Below, one piece after another: positions 57,022 through 64,000 of a stretch of 64,000 bases of DNA (position 1 is its first letter; each line of letters begins with the position of its first letter). The stretch is from Gymnopilus junonius (lineage: Eukaryota; Basidiomycota; Agaricomycetes; Agaricales; Galerinaceae). The notes below the pieces were generated by a model, which saw only the letters and a program-made list of their open reading frames with translations, did not search any database and had not been told where the DNA came from. The DNA is taken from positions 62,001-126,000 of the forward strand of contig JADNYJ010000027.1 of the NCBI GenBank assembly GCA_015501075.1. The letters are read 5' to 3'. Made by a program: the position numbers and the translations under genes.

Positions 57022-57634
57022 TTCTTACTCTTTTCCTTCTTTCTTTCTTGATACTGTAGCCTCTACCATTGCTTGCATGTAACTGCCATTGGTAGCTTTT
57101 CCCACTGGGTTTTTGACGCACCCAATGAGCAGCTTTTTCCTCTTTATTCGTCATACATTTCGAGTGTCTCAGTTACGAGCATCAGTGAAAAGGTCATACT
57201 TCAAAAAATCGTCAACGGACTGGCCACCTAGGCCTCGAAATTGTCAGTGATGACATGGATGAAACTGCACAGAGTGCCAATGCCACTGGCACTTGTCTTC
57301 TTTGTTTGTGTGCGGTCGTGCGTTGTATTATCCAAGGGGAATAGCCAAACAACCGTCTATGATATCCGTTCCACTGCCTGTCTCTTCACGACGACCATTC
57401 TTAGCGACACCGTCAAATTCCTGGACAAGGTCCAACCGTGTCTCGGGTGCAAGGCAGAGCGCATAGCCTTGTATGGGGCCTTTGTGACACCCGACAAAGA
57501 TATATTCAAGACTGCTTGCACGCATAGGCTGCAGAGCATCTCTCCCGAGACATCCTTTCTGTTCTGTTGCTACTTTCATTTCTCTGACCTTGATTGCACG
57601 AATTTTATTTTTACGACCGAATACGACTACGAAA
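57022..57634. other. Upstream region of the TM198-like gene
   Basis: No supported gene. An open frame from 57241 overlaps the next gene out of frame and has no signature. Confidence 0.45.
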
Positions 57635-59775
57635 ATGTCTACCAACTCACAATTGACCCCGCTATTACCGACGACACCTTATCTTCTAGCTTATACATTA
57701 CCTCTCTTGTTACTCTCACTTCTATTGACTTTTGCGGGTACTTTCCTCACTCTTGACCGTTCAAGATCTTTTCCTCCAACATATGGTGCTGCTGCGACTG
57801 GCAAAGGCTACGCAACCGTGCCTGGTGGACTTTCTTTTGAGAAAACCAAGAAAGGCAAGGGCCTCAATTGGTATCTTGAGGGTGGATTCGGTGGACTGGC
57901 TGCAGGTTACATCTTTGGACGTGAGTTATGCTCAGATCCTCCACTGCCTATGATTGATCCTTTCTTTCCAGTCCACCTTTCGACCGCACTCTCTCTGATC
58001 ATCCCAGCAACTACGCCTTCCGCACCCTTATCCTCCAAATCTTTCCTGGCCGTCTGGATCTTATCTTGCGTCCTTACCACCCCACTTGCTGGCCGGTACC
58101 GTTACGCCGCCCTCACATTCTTAGGCACTTCTGGAGGGTATGCATTATACTTTGAGTTTTACTTCTGCTTATCTCACATCTGCTTCTAGTACTCTGACGG
58201 CCCTGGCGCTATGTATTATCACACATCCCACACTCAAATCTCGGATTATTCTCGTCAGCATATTCCTACCACTTTTCACAATTCTTGTTCTCCTGGCTTC
58301 GACTATCCCCGTTGCACGACTTACAGAGAACTTCCTGCACCCTCTCCTTCGCTTCTGCACGGCTTCGACCGGAGCTTTTGGTGTTGTTATGTCGATCGCA
58401 CTATTAATGAATCCAAAAGAGGAGGGTTGGGCCAATGCATGGGAGAGACTCTGGATGTCTAATGGACCGCCTGAAGGCAGTCCATGGGGTACTGGTCAAG
58501 AGCAGGGATTGAGTGCAGCGTATGCTGTCTTCGTGGCTGTTGGCATAGCTGCAGACTGGGCTTTCCATAGATGGATTGGCGAGTGTCCAGATGAAAAGTG
58601 GGACAACTACTTAGCTCAGTATACCGCCAATCTTCCAAACCAGGCTGATCGTGCGGGCGCCTTCCAGCCGTTGACCTCCTTCTGGGATAAGATCTTCCCT
58701 TCTACTACTCCAACTGCACCATTCTCGAAGGATATCCTTTTCCCTAGCCAGGCTAATATGAAAACCAAGTCGCGTTCCCGTTACCTCTGACTATGCACAA
58801 CATAGGATCCTCTGGGAAGTTGTCCAAGGCAGACAAGGACAAGGGTGCCGAGTTGACTAGGGTACCTACCAGTGTCGACTTGCTGAAGAAGAAACGGTAC
58901 AAGGCCAAGCAGGATGGATGGAAGTTTGCTCATTTGGAGGGAAAGGATCGTAAAGAGAGGAAGCCTATCAAGTTCGGAGAGTTCAGCGATGATTCAGATT
59001 CGGATGACGATCTGGATGATATGAAAGCTTCCATTTCGCCCTCTCTTGCTTCTGCTTCGCCCCTCATTGAACGGAAAGAAGTGAAAAGGCCATGGGGGCT
59101 CTCCAACGCCCACCATGCATCTTCTATGTCGTCCACTCCCACCCTTGTAGGGGGCAACAAAAGCATTTCCACACACCCAAACTGGACGCTCTCGACTCTC
59201 TTGACTACGACCAAGAAATTGCTCGGCTCAAAGAAAAACGCAAGGGCGCCGGCGGCGATGATCGGGACGATCTGGATTACTCTGATTACGAGGAAGATAT
59301 CATATCACCACCAAAGCTGGGGATCAGCACGAAAATGGACGAGGGACAGAGCAACGCAAATGCAGCGTGGAGTCCTGCGTTCTTGAAGCGACATCAAAGT
59401 CAGCAGGGCGAACAAGGTCAATCCAACTTGACGATGCCCATGCCCGTGCCCGTGCCCGTACCTGCTACGCCTTCTCTCATCAAGGCTATTGATCGACTGG
59501 CCGTTGCACAAAGGGAAGCGTATGGACCTCCTGCCGCTTCTGGCGCTCTCTCCACCACTCAAGTTCCAGCTGCAAATACAACGTCTGCAAGGCCGCCCAG
59601 TCCGTCAAACGGACATTCCAAGTCAAAATCTCCCCGAGGGATGCACGCTACCCTCGAGGACGCAGAGGCTGGAGCTGTAGGCATGCAGCTGGGTATGCCT
59701 GCGCTGAAAAAGGCAGAGAGAGCTCCCAGGTGGGAAGAGTTTTGGCGAGAGGTCCGCGTCAAGGCGCGGAGTTAG
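57635..59775 (+). CDS. TM7S3/TM198-like (DUF4203) membrane protein
   Basis: A multi-pass membrane protein of the TM7S3/TM198-like type. MSTNSQLTPLLPTTPYLLAY begins a hydrophobic signal/anchor. Helices follow in LALIIPATT-type, SFLAVWILSCVLTTPLAG, SRIILVSIFLPLFTILVLLA and STGAFGVVMSIALLM segments. Then LSAAYAVFVAVGIAADWAFH and the conserved-looking AGAFQPLTSFWDKIF. The C-terminal ~300 residues are hydrophilic, with acidic (DDSDSDDDLDD) and Ser/Pro-rich parts and a coiled DYDQEIARLKEKRKG. The reading frame switches twice: after SRSRYL (stop at 58788-58790) to the frame with GSSGKLSKADKDKG, and near 59147-59163 to the frame with HFHTPKLDALDSLDYDQ. The second switch would be repaired by removing a 17-nt GT...AG stretch. 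Indel error or gene decay is more likely than a micro-intron. Confidence 0.65.
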
Positions 59776-60391
59776 TCAACGTTGAGGTTTGTTTTCCGTT
59801 TCTGTTGGTTTATTTCCTTTGATTTATGGGACTTTTTTTTAATCTGGACATTGTGAGTGGAAAACGTTTTTGTGTTTGTTAAGTTATTCGGTTTATATTT
59901 TTTTTTCGACCGATGATCGACCATGTAATGACCTCTAATGACATATTATGACGACGTTCCGTGTTTTTCATCGTGTGCGTGCATGCGGACTTTGGAGGTA
60001 GAGACTGATAAAGTAGCGCGGCTCCCGATACCAGATACCCCTTTTTGGAAATAATATCCTAATTTGGAAGAAAAAGTGTTGCCAAATGCGGTGGAAGCAA
60101 ACTTCAACCATCGACTCTCACTATAAATCCAACTTAAATATGAAAAAGTTCGTGGTGGTCATAGGTATATAATCACAACATAATGGTACAGATATTTTAC
60201 AACATACATGCATTCCACATGGGTCACAACTTGAACTCAGTAACCTGGGAATATCACACAGTCCCTCGCCATGTGGCGATCTGCTTTTGCTGTAAATAAT
60301 AATATAAGAATGTTAAACTATAATTCTTCAACTAGAAAGCAAGTACGCACAGCAACAATCCCCCTTGTATTTATATAGCCCGATTCGACAT
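59776..60391. other. Convergent 3' flanks, no gene
   Basis: T-rich terminator-like sequence downstream of the TM198-like gene (59800-59910) and the 3' flank of the minus-strand DUF6534 gene. Nothing else was seen. Confidence 0.5.
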
Positions 60392-62553
60392 CTATGTTTG
60401 CATCCGAATCATACCCAACAGCATGCACAGCACCCTGTTGATCATGGTCATGACTCCTGTTGCTGGTCGACATGTGTACAGATGGGAGACAGTGCGTTGT
60501 TGACCGTGACGCTCTGTCTCTTTCGACGACGGAGAAGGTGCATCTGTCTCCGAGTTGACGGGGATCAGCGTTCTCTGATAGGACGAGCTCGTCGCCGAGG
60601 AGTTGCGCAGGGAGAGAAGACCGGTTTGCAAGCCTGCGTACATGTTGTCGTTAGCAAGCAGTACTAATGGAAGTAGCAGAAACATCATCACTCACATACT
60701 GACTACAGAGATGAGATATACTATTTAAGAGAAAAGGGAATGGATCACTAGTCAGTAATCATCTCGTCCCTAATGCAGTGTATGACATACATGGACACGA
60801 AGGCTCGAGGAAGATCATACTAAGTCATGAAGTTTAGCATCTATTTTCCTCAGTAGAAGGTAAATAAAGGAAGTGCCTACAAAATAAAGGTTCCTGGCAT
60901 CCCGACAAACTGAAGGAACAAAATGAATCATGCGTCCAAATTGAAAATCGAGCAATAAACTCAAGAAAACAAGGTTAAGCAAGGCACATGCACTAGACAG
61001 GAGAGTATATATTTCAGCGGGCATTCGTGTTATTAATATTAACATTCTTCTCTCACCTGGTTGCGGCGCCGCGTTCAATGGCGTATAACACTAAATGATT
61101 GATTGTTGACTCTGTATTAATTGACTTCTCTTGTGCATATTGGTAAGGAAGCCGGCCATCGAATGACCTGGTACATAAACAATCCTAAGAAACCAAGCGG
61201 ATAGCTAGGTGGATGAAAAATAACTTACTTTCGAATTGTACTTCGCGCATCGTGTAGCACCCAGCACAGAATACTTGTAATAACAACATCACAAGCAGCG
61301 GTGGCCTCAGCTTGTGTTGATGATACACGCTATATCTCGAGGTCAGATCATATCCGAGATTAACAGCCTCGGTTGAAGATATATTACTTCGGTGTATTGT
61401 AACGCGCTATAATTTCCGTATATGGAGCTGTAAGTTTATTAGTTCATCCGGCATCGATTATCCAATAATAGGGACTAAGACCGACACTAAAAAAGTCTGT
61501 GCTATGTAAATAGAGTAAGAAATGCCTTTCAGAGTCCAGCATGAAATTATATGCACGACTGACTCACCCATGCCAGCACCTTGCACAGTATACCCGTCAG
61601 CTATTGAAAAAATGCGTCATATAATTACCTACCAAGCTGGATGAAAGAAAGTACGACCTTTATTTTTGGAAAATTAGATTGAGTACATAAATTTAAACCG
61701 CGATGTAAACTTACCACTGGGACAGTATACGTAAAAATTTTCTTTGTGACTTATAGATTGTGTTTAGATTTGAACCTTGGCTTATGAGGAAGAAGAAAAC
61801 ATACTCATCCATATCCGACTGACAAAAAACCTGAAAAAATGATCAGATACTCAAAGAAAAATTAACCATCGGTACGTACATTTGTGCAGTGAAAGAGACC
61901 AGAAACTAAATCACGACTTAATGCTGCGGTTGAGGGGAACGTGACGGACACAGTCACAATCGACAAGAGTTGGATCTACGAACCGTAATGATGATGGTCA
62001 TATTGGCGTTGAGTAATGCCGTCGACTGGTGTGATGGAAATACGCACAGGAGCAGAGCTAGACTCTAGTCAATCAATGTCTTAACTAACTATGGAAGAAT
62101 AACCACTGACAAGACAATTATATCCAACTTTCTGGCTTTCCAAAGAGCGTGACGAAGTCGAAGTAAACTTGGTGGCTCAAGAATATGAGTTGGACAGTTG
62201 AGAAAATCCTGAGAATTTTTAGTGCATATCCAAGTGAAGGCACAGAAGCGCGAACCCAAGGATAGCCAGCTGATGTTGAGCGTCAAATGGAGGGGATTTC
62301 GCTGTACAAATGAACACATGGCTCACCGCCAATTTCGTGCCTAGCGCGTCGTTATGGCTATGGAATTTGAAATACTGTGCCACTAGAATCTATTGAGCCC
62401 GACTCCATAAAGACTGCGGAACAAAATAATCGTCAGTTGAATAGAACTAAAGCTCGATCAAAATGGCGAAATTTACATGGCATTAAGAATGAATGCGATC
62501 GTCTGGCATCCCCATGTCCTTGAGAATGATAGATCTGTGATTATGTCGTCCAT
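60392..62553 (-). pseudogene. DUF6534 membrane protein gene with frame damage
   Basis: The minus-strand exon chain matches the mushroom DUF6534 family of seven-helix proteins. It starts at 62553 with MDDIITDLSFSRTWGCQTIA. Next come AQYFKFHSHNDALGTKLA and STVQLIFLSHQVYFDFVTLF (about 62130-62200). Then VSFTAQM joined to FFVSRIWM (about 61800-61900), and AEATAACDVVITSILCWVLH (about 61250-61310). STINHLVLYAIERGAATR (about 61070-61110), CALLNLVFLSLLLD and MIHFVPSVC follow. The hydrophilic tail includes ETDAPSPSSKETERHGQQ. Two places break the frame: a stop in the exon before AQYFKFHS (about 62400) and a one-base shift after GKPE (about 62110). Several short introns lie between. It is either a decaying copy or one affected by assembly indels. 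The product role is unknown. Confidence 0.6.
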
Positions 62554-63292
62554 CTGAGGAGGAAAAGGCAAATGACGGTTATCTAGTGGGGTTCAAGGCC
62601 AGAGCAAATCTTCAAAGCGATGGGTGTAAAGAAGAAGACTTCAACTCCGCCATACCGAAGTCGTGGACCTGAAATCCAATGAACATAACTGTGGGATAAT
62701 GGAAAGGCTTTGAGATTTGGCAATTCGAATGTGGAGAAAAACACCGAGCATTCCTCGCTTTTCCCCATATATCACGAAGGTTTTTTTAATACATGACCGC
62801 GTCATGATAGACCATTATCGAAAGTTAATGAGCAATTCGCTATCTGAACGGCAGTTCATCCCTTCAGTGATATAGAACGGAAGTTTGAAGAACAGGCAGG
62901 GTTGTGTTGTCGATGGTGAGTACAGCAGGAAGGTAAGCTGACATCATGAAATACCCGAAGATACGCAGGGTGTTGTATCCGTGAGCTAAGCTTCTGGTGT
63001 CACGGTGGAAGGAATACTTGAAAGAAATCGAATAAGAAACATCGGCTGACGGAGGGGGGACAATGGACTATCGGCGTCTGTAACCCTGCATCGAACAAAA
63101 GTCGGCACGAACATTGAAGTTTCTGTTGCGATGATAAATCTTGATTGAGCGTGACAGTGAATCCAGGTATGTAAAGTAATCATGTAAATGCAGTGATGGG
63201 CTATATTATACGTGGACCAAGCAGAGAACGGTATGAACAATGCAAAGGGTCATCCGAAAGAAAAGAGAGTAAAAGGAATTGTGGCGTCAGCT
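62554..63292. other. Spacer between DUF6534 gene and DEAH helicase
   Basis: No recognised gene. Short frames on the minus strand (62583-62768 and 62986-63240) lack family features. Confidence 0.45.
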
Positions 63293-64000
63293 TCAGGCTT
63301 TTCGTTGCTTGAACGCCTCAAGCGACATGAAGAAGCTCTTCGGAATAGAAGACACACCACGGGCATATATTTGATTTGTATACATCTGCAATAGAAAGGG
63401 GTGTTAACATTGACACATCAACGCACCAGTTTTGCTTTCGACACTCACCAGATCGTCGTAGATAATAGCCGGCACCTTCTTGTCACACAAAGTGGAGCCA
63501 GGATGAACCTTGACAATCTAAAGGTGGAAATGTAATGGTTAGAATTGCAAGCCATGAGATGCAGAGAAAACGTACGGTTTGACCCATAGTCTGCTTGTAA
63601 CTCCCATCCGCCTGAAGAAAAGCGGAATTGCCCGCCAATCCATGTCCGATACTCCTAATTATTGGCTCCTCGTTGTCCCTGACGGACGTAGTTGGGTTAA
63701 TTCCTGCTCGGTTGCAGGTAACAACAAGTTGTTCCCTTATATCTCTAGCTTCAAGGAACGTCCTCTCATTGAGAAAGTGCTTTTTACACCATTCTCGCCT
63801 GGCGTGTTTGTTCTCCGAAGAGGCAATTTCCTTATAGGCTTTGAACGCGTTCAGGAAGGTAAGGTGGTCTCCGCTGGGATGCCGGAACTTGCGTCGAGCT
63901 TCTGCAACGGCGTCGCGTTGCTCGCTGATGTCCAGGAAGAGTTTGGACGATGCAGAGAGAATTGAGACGATGTCGAGCACGTCTGAGGTGCAGCCGTATC
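63293..64000 (-). CDS. DEAH-box ATP-dependent RNA helicase, C-terminal part (gene continues past the window)
   Basis: Only the 3' end of the gene is present; the 5' part lies beyond 64000. The minus-strand frame is open to the window edge (YGCTSDVLDIVSILSASSK at the right end). It carries the helicase-associated/OB-fold part of DEAH RNA helicases: ARRKFRHPSGDHLTFLNAFK, REWCKKHFLNERTFLEARDI, then REQL. GHGLAGNSAFLQADGSYKQT is followed by an intron and VKVHPGSTLCDKKVPAIIY. After another intron comes MYTNQIYARGVSSIPKSFFM, ending EAFKQRKA at TGA 63293-63295. The motifs place it in the spliceosome/ribosome-biogenesis DEAH group (Dhr2/DHX-like is my best guess). The helicase core itself is not in view. 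Confidence 0.85.

Noticed and set aside
57241..57756. 171-residue plus-strand frame
   Set aside because: Overlaps the start of the TM198-like gene in another frame and has no domain.

Overview
The window is nuclear DNA from a filamentous basidiomycete, most probably an Agaricomycete. Genes are dense and split by many 50-60 nt GT-AG introns with CTRAC/CTGAT branch sites. TATA boxes sit over C/T-rich leaders. The accessory families are typical of mushrooms: DUF6533 and DUF6534 membrane proteins, LRR relics, kinase-like orphans, HNH proteins and P450s of the ent-kaurene-oxidase-like type. No rRNA, tRNA, CRISPR array or autonomous transposon was recognised.

Layout. 2.0-4.0 kb (+): DUF6533 membrane protein. 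4.3-7.07 kb (-): a tandem array of exon-like and intron-like modules behind a TATA box, probably one multi-exon transcript. 8.0-13.35 kb (+): Cdc7/SepH septation kinase. 14.0-15.5 kb (-): LRR relic. 15.65-17.3 kb (+): divergent kinase-like protein. 17.5-19.8 kb (-): frame-disrupted MFS transporter. 21.3-33.0 kb: a 7-TM gene and its frameshifted inverted copy enclose P450-A (-), a broken GMC oxidoreductase (+) and P450-B (-). 35.26-36.16 kb (-): mitochondrial ribosomal protein uL5m. 36.6-37.1 kb (+): broken paralog of the secreted Gly/His repeat protein at 40.0-41.4 kb (+). 41.9-43.2 kb (+): HNH protein. 43.6-45.0 kb (+): Aurora kinase. 45.2-46.9 kb (-): pectin methylesterase (CE8). 47.4-47.9 kb (-): orphan 189-aa protein. 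49.3-50.25 kb (+): four-helix membrane protein. 50.5-52.1 kb (-): mitochondrial processing peptidase beta, divergent from a family III CoA-transferase at 52.5-54.5 kb (+). 57.6-59.8 kb (+): TM7S3/TM198-like membrane protein. 60.4-62.55 kb (-): DUF6534 gene with frame damage. 63.3-64.0 kb (-): 3' end of a DEAH-box RNA helicase that runs off the window.

How it works together. Housekeeping genes (septation kinase, Aurora kinase, MPP-beta, uL5m, DEAH helicase) are interleaved with accessory loci. The housekeeping frames are clean. Accessory loci carry many one-base frame breaks, often in homopolymers, which could be real decay or residual assembly error. The MFS/P450/GMC/P450 group looks like a small oxidative or detoxification neighbourhood without a backbone synthase. 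The most unusual items are the exon/intron-module array and its dispersed repeat unit, the Kex2-type Gly/His repeat precursor, and the inverted 7-TM duplication around the oxidoreductases.
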